Below are positions 9,638 through 18,034 of a stretch of 64,000 nt of DNA, in pieces. The notes under the pieces are model-generated. The model was not told the DNA's origin. It made no database searches and saw only the letters and a program-made list of their open reading frames with translations. The position numbers and the translations under genes were made by a program. Location of the stretch: contig NZ_JAGRPU010000001.1 in NCBI RefSeq assembly GCF_024606225.1, positions 124,001 through 188,000 on the forward strand, in the 5' to 3' direction. The number at the start of each line of letters is the position of its first letter. Position 1 is the stretch's first letter. This DNA is from Endozoicomonas sp. ISHI1 (GTDB lineage Bacteria > Pseudomonadota > Gammaproteobacteria > Pseudomonadales > Endozoicomonadaceae).

Positions 9638-10831
9638 TCAGGGTTTCCATTCCAGTAAAAGGTAAGTTACATCGTCATCGAAACGGTCGAGTTCACTCCA
9701 GTCTCTGACATTTTTCTCTACCTGGTCAATAACTGATTTTAAATCATCATTTAAAGTATCTTGCAGACATTGCAGCAATCGGGTTTCACCAAACTGCTCA
9801 CTCTCAGCGTTTTCACATTCTGTCACGCCATCAGAGTACAGAAACAGACGGTCACCCGGCCGAAACTGCAAAGTGCAGGAGGTGTATTCCATGTCGGGCA
9901 TCATACCAATAGGCACTCCTCCACCTGCTACAGGTTCTACGTAGGCCTTTTCACGATGAATCCATAAAGGTTTCGGGTGACCCGCCTGAGATAAGGTGAC
10001 TTGACCTGTGCGACTGTTAATGAGTCCATAGGCAATAGTGAAATAAAGCATTGATTCCGGTGTCACCTGAAACCGCCTGTTCAAAGAGGCCAAAACCTTT
10101 TCGGGCGCACGCACTTTATAAAAAGGCTCATGATCCAGTGTTTCTTTGATGATGGAGCCCCTGCCCGATGTTTCTGAAAGAATGTTATTCAGGGTAAATG
10201 AGAAGAGCGCAGAGGGAATGCCATGCCCAGCCACGTCCAGTTGATAGAACCCCAAAGTTTCACCGTCTATGGCTTGGTAACCAAACATATCCCCACCCAG
10301 GATTTTGCTAGGTTTGAAAAACCAGTCAAAGGCAACATGTTGAATAGTTGTCGGCTGAGCCAGCAGAACTTCCTGAGCTTTGGCGGCTGATTCAAGATCT
10401 TTCTCAACGGTCTGAATCGCTTCAATCAATTGCTTGTTCTGTTGTTCAAGCTGCTTCTCAAGTTCAATGATACGAATCCCTGCTTTGAGGCGGGCAGCCA
10501 ATTCATCAAAATTGACCGGTTTGGCAAGAAAGTCGTCCGCCCCATCATTCATACCTTCGACAACAGCTTCATGATCGGCATTACCAGTGAGCAGAATGAA
10601 ATAAATATAACGACCAAGATCTGTTTTTCGGGTCTGCCTGAGCAGTTCCAGGCCATCCATCCCGGGCATCATCCAATCGCTGATGATGATTCTGACATCC
10701 TGATATTCCTGAAGAATCTCCAGAGCTTTTATGCCATTCTCAGCTTCAAGCACCTGATGCCCTTGTTTTTTCAACACTATGGAGAGCATTAAACGCTGGT
10801 CACGGGCATCTTCAACAATAAGAATATTCAT
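9638..10831 (-). CDS. Response regulator with C-terminal PP2C/SpoIIE phosphatase
   Basis: A 397-residue two-domain protein. Residues 1 to about 120 are a receiver with phosphoacceptor in SDWMMPGMDG, the switch Thr in ILLTGNADH and Lys in FLAKPVNF. A coiled-coil linker (LEKQLEQQNKQLIEAIQTVE) leads to a PP2C/SpoIIE phosphatase with GGDMFGY, DVAGHGIPSALFSF, YSDGVTECEN and RFDDDVTYLLL, whose Asp residues bind metal. It should dephosphorylate the neighbouring STAS protein when the receiver is phosphorylated. No histidine kinase is adjacent. It starts 35 bases after an MscS-type channel gene on the same strand, so co-expression with the channel is possible. Confidence 0.92.
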   Translation of the reverse strand: MNILIVEDARDQRLMLSIVLKKQGHQVLEAENGIKALEILQEYQDVRIIISDWMMPGMDGLELLRQTRKTDLGRYIYFILLTGNADHEAVVEGMNDGADDFLAKPVNFDELAARLKAGIRIIELEKQLEQQNKQLIEAIQTVEKDLESAAKAQEVLLAQPTTIQHVAFDWFFKPSKILGGDMFGYQAIDGETLGFYQLDVAGHGIPSALFSFTLNNILSETSGRGSIIKETLDHEPFYKVRAPEKVLASLNRRFQVTPESMLYFTIAYGLINSRTGQVTLSQAGHPKPLWIHREKAYVEPVAGGGVPIGMMPDMEYTSCTLQFRPGDRLFLYSDGVTECENAESEQFGETRLLQCLQDTLNDDLKSVIDQVEKNVRDWSELDRFDDDVTYLLLEWKP

Positions 10832-10866
10832 CCAGTCCTTATCGGCCTGCTGTTATTTCATCTTAA

Positions 10867-11943
10867 TCAGCGGATCTCCTTATTTGGAGATTTGCTTACT
10901 TCCTTTTCAACATTCGCCTCATGAATCACTTTCATTACCGGATAGGCAAACTCTGCCCCTGCTTTTTGTACCGCAGAAGCAATGATCAACATGACACCTT
11001 CCTGAACTCTGACAAAGTCAACTCTTCCCTTGGGAATCACATGTACTCTGACTTGACACTCCAGTGATGAATCTCCGTATTTGAGAAAACGCGCATAATA
11101 GGGCTCTGAGCAATCCAGCTCAGGATGCTGTAGAAAACCTTCCGTGACCTGATTCATGATGGCTGGAATCTTATCCAGATCCTCATAACGAATACCAAAG
11201 TTTTCAACAACCCGTCGGTTACGCATCCTGGATGGGTTTTCCAGGACAATACTGGTGAAGACCGAATTCGGCACAAACACGGGCCTGCGATCAAAATTTC
11301 TTATCTGGGTTAACCGCCAACCAATATGTTCTACGTGCCCTTCTATCTGTCGGTCCGGAGAACGAATCCAATCGCCTTCCTTAAAGGGTTTGTCCAGCAT
11401 CAACATCAAACCGCCAAAAAAGTTTGCCAACCACTCCCGGGCAGCCATACCTACAATCAGGCCACCCACCCCCCCAAAGGTCAGCAGCGCAGAGAGCGAG
11501 TAGCCTAACTTTTGCGCCAGAATCATGACTGCCAGAACAATCAGAACGATATGAATAAACCGGGACAGGGTTCTTGCCAGGTCGAGATCTTTATCCTGAA
11601 CCCCGGAGATTATGGCAATGTTCGGTATTTGCCTGGTGAGTCTCAGGACAATCCAGAGAGGGAGTAATACAGAGGTGACAGTTTCTGAGATCTCCAGCCA
11701 GTCATGGCCTTCCTCTTCAGTGTGATCAATAAACCAGTGGGCATAATAAAAAAAACAGATAAGCCAGGGCAGAAGCAGCAGCGGTGGACGAAAAGCCGAG
11801 GCCAGACAGGCCCTTATCGATTGATTCTCGGATTGAGCCCATCGGCTGAGGAAAATGTGGCTAAACCAGGAAACGATAAGTGCAGCTAAAGGCGCTGTTA
11901 GTAGATGGACGTTATCCCCCTTAAGAAGATCTTCCCAGAACAT
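10867..11943 (-). CDS. MscS-family mechanosensitive channel
   Basis: A 358-residue membrane protein with about four or five hydrophobic segments and the MscS signature (LLTFGGVGGLIVGMAAREWL in the pore helix, then NFFGGLMLMLDKPFKEGDWI) leading into the beta domain (VPNSVF, ENPSRMRNR). The extra N-terminal helices place it in the MscM/YnaI-like group rather than the three-helix MscS. It would gate on membrane tension and release solutes on osmotic downshock. The start at 11943 has AGGAG six bases upstream; the frame is open further upstream but lacks a ribosome site. The second channel lies about 170 bases upstream on the same strand. Confidence 0.9.
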   Translation of the reverse strand: MFWEDLLKGDNVHLLTAPLAALIVSWFSHIFLSRWAQSENQSIRACLASAFRPPLLLLPWLICFFYYAHWFIDHTEEEGHDWLEISETVTSVLLPLWIVLRLTRQIPNIAIISGVQDKDLDLARTLSRFIHIVLIVLAVMILAQKLGYSLSALLTFGGVGGLIVGMAAREWLANFFGGLMLMLDKPFKEGDWIRSPDRQIEGHVEHIGWRLTQIRNFDRRPVFVPNSVFTSIVLENPSRMRNRRVVENFGIRYEDLDKIPAIMNQVTEGFLQHPELDCSEPYYARFLKYGDSSLECQVRVHVIPKGRVDFVRVQEGVMLIIASAVQKAGAEFAYPVMKVIHEANVEKEVSKSPNKEIR

Positions 11944-12114
11944 TGCCTGCTCCTCGTACAAGAAAAACCCAATGGTAAGGGGAATATCGGCTGTCACCCT
12001 CCCAGTTATATTTAGACCATTGAAATTATTCTTGAGGGGTAAAATCTGAAAGCATTTTACCCCGCTTGATTTCACTGCATAAACAGAAGAAATTAACTGG
12101 CCGTACTCAGAAGG

Positions 12115-13224
12115 TTAAGCCGGTTTTGCTGGTGCCTGCTCTGAATAACTGAGCCACTCTTCCGGAAGATCAAGCGTTTGGGTCGGGAAGGCAATATCAG
12201 CATCATATGAATGGATAATACCCATTATCCTGACCAGAACTTCCTGTTTCACCCTGAGGTACTCTGCCCAGTCTGTGGTGCAGGTAAAGCAATAGATAAA
12301 GATATCAAGGCTAGAAGGACCAAAGGCATTAAACGACACAAGAACTATCTTGTCTTTGGCGATTTCATTGTTATCTTGCAGGTACTGACGAATTTCCCCG
12401 ACGATCGCTTCCACCTGATGGCCGTCCTGATACCTCAGACCGACAGTTTCCTTGATTCTTCTATTTTCCATACGTGAAGGATTCTCAACGGAAATGCTGG
12501 CGAAAGTGGCATTGGGAACATAGAGTGGTCGCTTTTCAAATGTCTTGATGCGGGTTTGTCTCCAGCCAATGTATTCCACATAACCTTCAATGTTTTTATC
12601 CGGCGAACGAATCCAGTCACCTACGCGGAAGGGTTTATCAAGATAGATCATCAGACCACCAAAAAAATTGGCCAGCATATCCTTGGCAGCGTAACCGACC
12701 GCCAAACCACCCACACCACCAAACGCCAAAAGACCTGAAATACTGTAGCCAAGTGACTGTAATATAAAGAGAACACAGGTAATGATGATCACGATTCTGA
12801 TTAACCTGCCAATGGCTACAACGGTGGTTGGATCATTAGGTTTATTAGAAGTCAGATCAGGATTCAGGAAGTTTCGTTCCAGCTGACGAATGAAACGGAT
12901 TATGCTCCAACCCACCAGAGTGATGATAATGACATCCCTCAGATTACCCAGTCCGTCCAGCAACACAGCATCCGTAGCCTTGGCAATAACATCGACAGCC
13001 CAGGAGAAACCGATGACCCAAATCAGCAGTGTCACAGGGGTTCTGAGCCCCCTGATAACTGCATCATTCCAAGGTGTTAGATGAGTGCGATCATCCCTTG
13101 AAAGATGGGCAAACACTCTGGAGGCGATTAGATTGATAACACCTGAAATGAGCACGACAATAACGACCTGGATAACCCATTGAGGAATATCCAGTTCCTT
13201 AAGAAAAGGGAGAGAAAAAGACAT
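12115..13224 (-). CDS. MscS-family mechanosensitive channel (second copy)
   Basis: A 369-residue MscS-family channel closely related to its downstream neighbour: LLAFGGVGGLAVGYAAKDML in the pore helix, NFFGGLMIYLDKPFRVGDWI, VPNATFASISVENPSRMENR in the beta domain, and a short C-terminal tail. The start at 13224 has GGAAG seven bases upstream. Shared pore, beta domain and gene order suggest a tandem duplication with later divergence. In the pore helix this copy has Tyr-Ala-Ala-Lys where the other has Met-Ala-Ala-Arg. Confidence 0.9.
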   Translation of the reverse strand: MSFSLPFLKELDIPQWVIQVVIVVLISGVINLIASRVFAHLSRDDRTHLTPWNDAVIRGLRTPVTLLIWVIGFSWAVDVIAKATDAVLLDGLGNLRDVIIITLVGWSIIRFIRQLERNFLNPDLTSNKPNDPTTVVAIGRLIRIVIIITCVLFILQSLGYSISGLLAFGGVGGLAVGYAAKDMLANFFGGLMIYLDKPFRVGDWIRSPDKNIEGYVEYIGWRQTRIKTFEKRPLYVPNATFASISVENPSRMENRRIKETVGLRYQDGHQVEAIVGEIRQYLQDNNEIAKDKIVLVSFNAFGPSSLDIFIYCFTCTTDWAEYLRVKQEVLVRIMGIIHSYDADIAFPTQTLDLPEEWLSYSEQAPAKPA

Positions 13225-13475
13225 TATTCGACTTCCGGATAGTAAACAGCACACTTAACAGTGAGCATGATTCTATCCCTATGAGAGAAATCATTCTATC
13301 AAGTCTGTATCTTGGAGAGCGGAAAATAACCACCCTATGGAGCACAGAATACAACAGAAAATTGATCTCGTAATGACTGTTCACAGTGATGTGCGAGCTG
13401 CACTGCAGAGAGAAGTTTTTGCTGGTTTGCGAAGCCAGAAGCAACTGGAAGAATTTGATGAAAAATTCCCAAGCC

Positions 13476-15005
13476 CTAAACCTTATTCAATTCTACGGAT
13501 CTGAATCGCTTAAAGTAAACGACTACGCCCACTGTCACAGCCGCCACCAAAATGCTCACAGCGGCCAGTGTGCCGATTACAACCCCGGTCGTGCCGCCCG
13601 CTGACATACTACTGTCGTCAGATTCTACAGGGAATGGGGTGCCGGTAAAGATCACCGACGTCACCAACGACACGGGTACTGTATTGGGGGGCATGGCTTC
13701 GCTGGAGGTACTGCTTATGGCTTCGCTGGAGGTACTGCTTATGGCTTCGCTGGAGGTACTGCTTATGGCTTCGCTGGAGGTACTGCTTATGGCTTCGCTG
13801 GAGGTACTGCTTATCACTTCACTGAAGGTGCTGCTTATGGCTTCGCTAAAGGTACTGCTTATCGCTTCGTTGAAGGTGTTAACCGAGGTGGCTTTAGGCG
13901 TCACAGAGGTACTGCTGACGGCGTTATTTTTTTCTGCCACCTGATAGATCCTGACCTTTCCATCAGCCCCTCCAGCCACCAGCAGGGTTCCGTCGGGGTG
14001 GTAGGCCAGGCTTCGTATCCAGCCTGTTGCATCGTCCAGAGTGTACAAAGGCATGGCCGGGTCGGTGCCATTATAGAGTCTGACTTTTCCGTCATGCCCT
14101 CCAGCCGCCAGCAGGGTTCCGTCGGGGTGGTAGGCCAGGCTTCGTATCCAGTCTGTTGCATCGTTCAGAGAAAACAGAGGCATGGCCGGGTGGGTGCCAT
14201 TATAGATTCTGACTTTTCTGTCTTTCCCTCCAGCCGCCAGCAGGGTTCCGTCGGGGTGGTAAGCCAGGCCTCGTATCAAGCCTGTTGCATCGTTCAGAGA
14301 AAACAGAGGCATGGCCGGGTGGGTGCCATTATAGATTCTGACTTTTCTGTCATCCGCTCCAGCCGCCAGCAGGGTGCCGTCGGGGTGGTAGGCCAGGCTT
14401 TGTACCCAGTCTGTTGCATCGTCCAGGGTGTACAGAGGTATGGCCGGGTGGGTGCCATTATAGATTCTGACTTTGTCATCCTCTCCAGCCGCCAGCAGGG
14501 TTCCGTCGGGGTGGTAAGCCAGGATTGCTATCAAGTCTGTTGCATCGTTCAGAGAAAACAGAGGCATGGCCGGGTGAGTGCCATTATAGAGTCTGAGTTT
14601 TCCGTCATCCCCTCCAGCCGCCAGCAGGGTGCCGTCGGGGTGGTAGGCCAGGCTTCGTATCCAGTCTGTTGCATCGTTAAGAGTGTTCACCAACAGGGGG
14701 CTCTGAGGGTCGGTCATATCAAAGATCAGCACAGGGCCTGTATAACCACATTTGCGATCCCCTGAACCTGAACCTACCCCCACCGCCATGTACCTGCCGT
14801 CCTGACGCCAGACAATGCTGAAAGCTCCGTGTGGTGCGCAATGGTTCTTGTTAAGAGTGGGCGGTGTGATGGGTGGCTGATTGGGGTCCAGGGTAAGGGT
14901 GTGGATCAGAACCGGGTCGATGGGTACCGACGCAATCGCGGTCGGTGCCGGGCACAAAAGGGAAATAGCCAGAACCGGAAAAAAAGCGTATTTATACAGG
15001 CTCAT
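13476..15005 (-). CDS. Surface-anchored seven-bladed WD40 protein with Ser/Thr repeat stalk
   Basis: A 509-residue protein with a type I membrane layout. It has a signal peptide (residues 1 to about 26, hydrophobic core ending in TAIAS), then a WD40-like propeller with one divergent first blade and six near-identical 43-residue blades (motif AYHPDGTLLAAG, then KVRIYNGT). A stalk of eight 8-residue repeats of the SEAISSTS type follows, then one transmembrane helix (about 470-495, GVVIGTLAAVSILVAAVTV) and a short basic tail (YFKRFRS). Blade repeats are 129 bp and highly alike in DNA, so blade number may vary between strains. No function is recognised; binding or adhesion at the cell surface is inference. 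It is absent from the Pseudomonas order, so it looks inserted between the channel genes and nagZ. Confidence 0.8.
   Translation of the reverse strand: MSLYKYAFFPVLAISLLCPAPTAIASVPIDPVLIHTLTLDPNQPPITPPTLNKNHCAPHGAFSIVWRQDGRYMAVGVGSGSGDRKCGYTGPVLIFDMTDPQSPLLVNTLNDATDWIRSLAYHPDGTLLAAGGDDGKLRLYNGTHPAMPLFSLNDATDLIAILAYHPDGTLLAAGEDDKVRIYNGTHPAIPLYTLDDATDWVQSLAYHPDGTLLAAGADDRKVRIYNGTHPAMPLFSLNDATGLIRGLAYHPDGTLLAAGGKDRKVRIYNGTHPAMPLFSLNDATDWIRSLAYHPDGTLLAAGGHDGKVRLYNGTDPAMPLYTLDDATGWIRSLAYHPDGTLLVAGGADGKVRIYQVAEKNNAVSSTSVTPKATSVNTFNEAISSTFSEAISSTFSEVISSTSSEAISSTSSEAISSTSSEAISSTSSEAISSTSSEAMPPNTVPVSLVTSVIFTGTPFPVESDDSSMSAGGTTGVVIGTLAAVSILVAAVTVGVVVYFKRFRSVELNKV
13693..13884. repeat. Eight tandem 24-bp repeats coding the Ser/Thr stalk
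   Basis: There are five near-identical 24-bp units (13693-13812) and three diverged units (13813-13884). The length is a multiple of three, so copy-number change keeps the frame of the minus-strand gene. Confidence 0.95.
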
Positions 15006-15408
15006 GTAAACAACGCATTATAAAAAGAACCAGATTTTGCGATTAAAGTTAGGATTTCGCGTTCAGTCAAATTTTTCCCATATATAGCGATCTGGAACTA
15101 TTTTCAACAATACTGGCTTCACCTTTTTCCTGCGATGTCCAGTCGTTCACAGTGTGTTCGAATCCACCGCAAGATAGAAACCGTCATAAGTCAATTGGCC
15201 AAGTATTTTGATAATGAGTCCTGCCGCTGTCGGAACACCTGAAAAAGTCACACATGGTGTTATAAAACTGAAAATGTGCTGCTTTTTATCCGACATAGGG
15301 TCATAGCTATTTTCAGAGGTTGAGCGATAGTTATGGTGAATAAAGAGAGAAAGGAATGAACATGGACACCAAAGACAACACCCACTGCATATGACGCATT
15401 ATGAACAA
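15006..15408. other. Intergenic region, nothing recognised
   Basis: These 403 bases separate the WD40 surface gene from the end of nagZ. I see no coding frame with a ribosome site, no hairpin with a T tract and no repeat. It should contain the WD40 gene promoter near its left end. Confidence 0.4.
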
Positions 15409-16455
15409 TCATTTGAATCGTTCAGAAAGGTAGTCCAGTCTGTCCTTACAACTCAAATATCGATCCAGAGTAACCAGTTCTTCCAAAGCTCGACCGCCGC
15501 TGGCCTCAAGTGAAGAAAAATCAGGCGGACAGAAAGAAGACTCTTCAAGCCAGGGCAGAACTTCCCGGACCCCCTTCCTATTGCTGAGTAACAAGAGATC
15601 ACAACCCGCATTCAAGGCTTTTTCAACCCGGAGAGTATAACTTCCCGCTGAAGCGGCACCTTCCATAGTCAAACAGTCGCTAATAACTACTCCACTAAAA
15701 CCAATCTGCTCTCTAAGAATATCTTTCAACCAGATTGAAGAAAAACCACAAGGCTGATCATCCACTTCAGAAAAGACAATGTGAGCGGGCATAATCGCTT
15801 CTATACCCTGCTCTATCAACGTTTTGAATGGCACCATGTCTTGCTGCCGGATGGCGTTTAGCGAACGGTTGTCCCGAGGCAGGGTCAAGTGAGAGTCTTC
15901 GTTGACACTGCCATGGCCTGGAAAATGTTTACCGACACAGGCCATTCCTGATTCATGGACACCGCTGCACCATGCAGTAGCCAGTTTAATGACGTTTTCA
16001 GTCTCACTGCCTAACGCACGATCGCCCACTATTTCGGTCAGCCCAAGATTCAAATCCAGTACTGGAGCCAGACTGAGGTCAAGACCGCAGGAAAGAAGCT
16101 CTTCTGCCATAAGCCAACCGCAATCTTCAATCAACTCGAGCGCTTTCTGAGGATCGCAATTGAAATATCTGGCGTAATGTTCTGCCGGCGGCAGACGGGT
16201 AAAGTCGTTCCTGAAACGCTGCACCCTGCCACCTTCCTGATCGACCATCAGAATCAGATTCTGCCGGATACTTCTGATGTCACTGACCAGGTCACACAAC
16301 TGTTTGCGATCTTGAAAATTTCTGGCGAAAAACAATACGCCAGCAACGCCAGGATGCAGGAGTAATTCCCGCTCTTCGGGTTGGAGTGTCTGACCTTCAA
16401 GGTCAATGATCAGAACACCATTATTTTTCGCATCGTTTTGACCATGCGTATTCAT
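15409..16455 (-). CDS. nagZ: Beta-N-acetylhexosaminidase NagZ
   Basis: A 348-residue family 3 glycoside hydrolase with the NagZ signature GKHFPGHGSVNEDSH (catalytic Asp and His of the mobile loop), MVDQEGGRVQRF near residue 60 and GVVISDCLTMEGA, which holds the nucleophile Asp. It removes N-acetylglucosamine from anhydro-muropeptides in the cytoplasm during peptidoglycan recycling. I chose ATG 16455 because AGGA lies six bases upstream; an in-frame ATG at 16485 lacks a site. It follows the YkuD gene by 39 bases and psrA beyond it, probably one transcript. Confidence 0.95.
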   Translation of the reverse strand: MNTHGQNDAKNNGVLIIDLEGQTLQPEERELLLHPGVAGVLFFARNFQDRKQLCDLVSDIRSIRQNLILMVDQEGGRVQRFRNDFTRLPPAEHYARYFNCDPQKALELIEDCGWLMAEELLSCGLDLSLAPVLDLNLGLTEIVGDRALGSETENVIKLATAWCSGVHESGMACVGKHFPGHGSVNEDSHLTLPRDNRSLNAIRQQDMVPFKTLIEQGIEAIMPAHIVFSEVDDQPCGFSSIWLKDILREQIGFSGVVISDCLTMEGAASAGSYTLRVEKALNAGCDLLLLSNRKGVREVLPWLEESSFCPPDFSSLEASGGRALEELVTLDRYLSCKDRLDYLSERFK

Positions 16456-16494
16456 ACTTTTCCTGTTCTCCTGACCTGACTGCATGCGATAAGA

Positions 16495-17031
16495 CTACTC
16501 TGGCAGAATATCAATGGTAGTTCCCGGAACAACCCGGTCAAATAAATCAATCATGTCATGACCATGCATCCTAACGCAGCCTCTTGAACCCGGCTCCCCC
16601 ATCACAGCGGAATCAGGCGCTCCATGGATATAGATATATCGTCGCATAGTATCGACATTTCCCAAACGGTTGTAACCGGGTTCCAGGCCACTTAGCCAGA
16701 GAATGCGGCTTAAGATCCAGTCCCGACGTTCAGAGTATTGTTGTTGTAGTTCCGGAGAATAAATCTCACCCGTGTATCGCCTTCCTACAAACACTGCATT
16801 GAGAGGAAGGCCGTCACCTATTTTAGCTCGAATAATATGATGACCAAGGGGAGTCTGCCAGCTACCTTCCTGCTGACCTGTCCCCTTACTGGCAGTGGAG
16901 ACAGAGTAACAGATCGTTTCTACCCCCTCCTGCATCAACTCCAGAGTCTGTGAGGCAATTCGAACATTAATATGCACAGCTGAATCTCGTATTGATTGGC
17001 TTCGCAGTGCCTCAGGCTTAAGAGCCTGCAT
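16495..17031 (-). CDS. Cytoplasmic YkuD-domain L,D-transpeptidase/carboxypeptidase
   Basis: A 178-residue single YkuD domain. The catalytic motif is IYIHGAPDSAV then GSRGCVRM, giving the His, Gly-Cys and Arg of L,D-transpeptidases. There is no signal peptide or membrane segment, which is unusual since most of these enzymes act in the periplasm. It lies between psrA (12-base gap) and nagZ (39-base gap), so I infer a role in cytoplasmic muropeptide recycling as an L,D-carboxypeptidase, like the cytoplasmic YkuD carboxypeptidases reported in Vibrio. A transpeptidase exported by another route is the alternative. Confidence 0.85.
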   Translation of the reverse strand: MQALKPEALRSQSIRDSAVHINVRIASQTLELMQEGVETICYSVSTASKGTGQQEGSWQTPLGHHIIRAKIGDGLPLNAVFVGRRYTGEIYSPELQQQYSERRDWILSRILWLSGLEPGYNRLGNVDTMRRYIYIHGAPDSAVMGEPGSRGCVRMHGHDMIDLFDRVVPGTTIDILPE

Positions 17032-17043
17032 GCAGAATAAACA

Positions 17044-17691
17044 TTATCGGCCACTATCATGGGTGGCATGAGCACGCAGACCGGCTGCCATAAACGGCAC
17101 CATTCTTCTCATGATATTCTCAAGATTGTCATCAATGTCGTAGTCTCTCTTGGCGATGGACAGGAGCGCATCAGCACCGGATACGGAGAAGACAGCAGAA
17201 CCGAGACTAAAGTAGGTACGCCAGAATTTATCGGCAATCGGAAGGTCAGGACAGGCCCTGAACAGTAACTCAAAGTATCGACTGAAGACAGTTCCATAGG
17301 TTTCGGTCAGATAACGTTTCAGGTGCCCCTGGTTCTGGGTGAATGCCAGCCCCATGAGTTTCATGAAAATAGAGATGTCATCCGGCCTTCTGGGTTTCAC
17401 AGCAAGAATATGGTCAACCAGTATCTGAAGCACTGTTTCAAGATCAGGTTGCTCACTGTGATCTGACCACTCATCCAGAGTGGTATTCAGCCCCTCCATA
17501 AATGGAGCCAGAAAACGCGCAAATACTGCCTGTATCAACGCTTTTTTGGAGCCAAAGTGATAGTTCACTGCAGCCAGGTTAACCCCTGCCTGTCTTGTAA
17601 TGGTTCTTAAGGAGGTTTCTGCGAAGCCATGTTCGGCGAAGAGCAGCTCGGCTGAATCCAGAATTCTCTCTACGGTTGAAGGTTGTGCCAT
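17044..17691 (-). CDS. psrA: TetR-family fatty-acid-responsive regulator PsrA
   Basis: A 215-residue TetR-type repressor whose N-terminal half is very close to Pseudomonas PsrA as I recall it: TVERILDSAELLFAEHGFAE and then a helix-turn-helix ending in AGVNLAAVNYHFGSKKALI, followed by a ligand-binding domain. PsrA binds long-chain acyl signals and controls fadBA, its own gene and, in Pseudomonas, rpoS. Its position beside nagZ and lexA matches Pseudomonas. A PsrA-type palindrome lies 26 bases upstream of the start, so autoregulation is likely. fadBA is about 8 kb away and fabAB about 22 kb. Confidence 0.92.
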   Translation of the reverse strand: MAQPSTVERILDSAELLFAEHGFAETSLRTITRQAGVNLAAVNYHFGSKKALIQAVFARFLAPFMEGLNTTLDEWSDHSEQPDLETVLQILVDHILAVKPRRPDDISIFMKLMGLAFTQNQGHLKRYLTETYGTVFSRYFELLFRACPDLPIADKFWRTYFSLGSAVFSVSGADALLSIAKRDYDIDDNLENIMRRMVPFMAAGLRAHATHDSGR

Positions 17692-17716
17692 GATCCGGGG
17701 AATTTTATAAGATTAA

Positions 17717-17730
17717 TAAACGACTGTTTA
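17717..17730. promoter_or_regulatory. Predicted PsrA operator upstream of psrA
   Basis: TAAACGACTGTTTA is a perfect palindrome of 5-bp arms around a 4-bp centre and fits the AAAC-N2-4-GTTT core described for PsrA sites. It lies 26 bases upstream of the psrA start, where repressor binding would block transcription. Confidence 0.65.
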
Positions 17731-18034
17731 GAACCTACGTTTCTTACCCTCAGCTGTCAAGGCCACTAGTAGCAAAGCCTCATCGAGTTAACCCAACGAG
17801 TCAGTGGTACGGACCATTGCTCAACACTATTACAGGGTGCAAATTGTTGCCATCACTAACTTATCGGTTAGTGATTTCATCGACGACAAACACTTAACTA
17901 ATAGTAATCAGGCAACCCATAATCTACGGCAATCTGCAAAGCATGTTCTTGCCGCAAAACAGGGAAGCACAAAGCATGGAAGCAGTGAGTTTATTCACGC
18001 TAATCAATTATTATCAAGTGATGGAGAAACGACT
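17731..18034. other. Divergent region psrA/serpin
   Basis: These ~300 bases lie between psrA and the serpin start. The serpin frame is open upstream to 17804, but the only good ribosome site is just before 18035. No hairpin or further operator is clear. Confidence 0.4.

Noticed and set aside
13693..13884. Short regular repeats that might suggest a CRISPR array
   Set aside because: The units are contiguous 24-bp tandem repeats without spacers and code the protein stalk.
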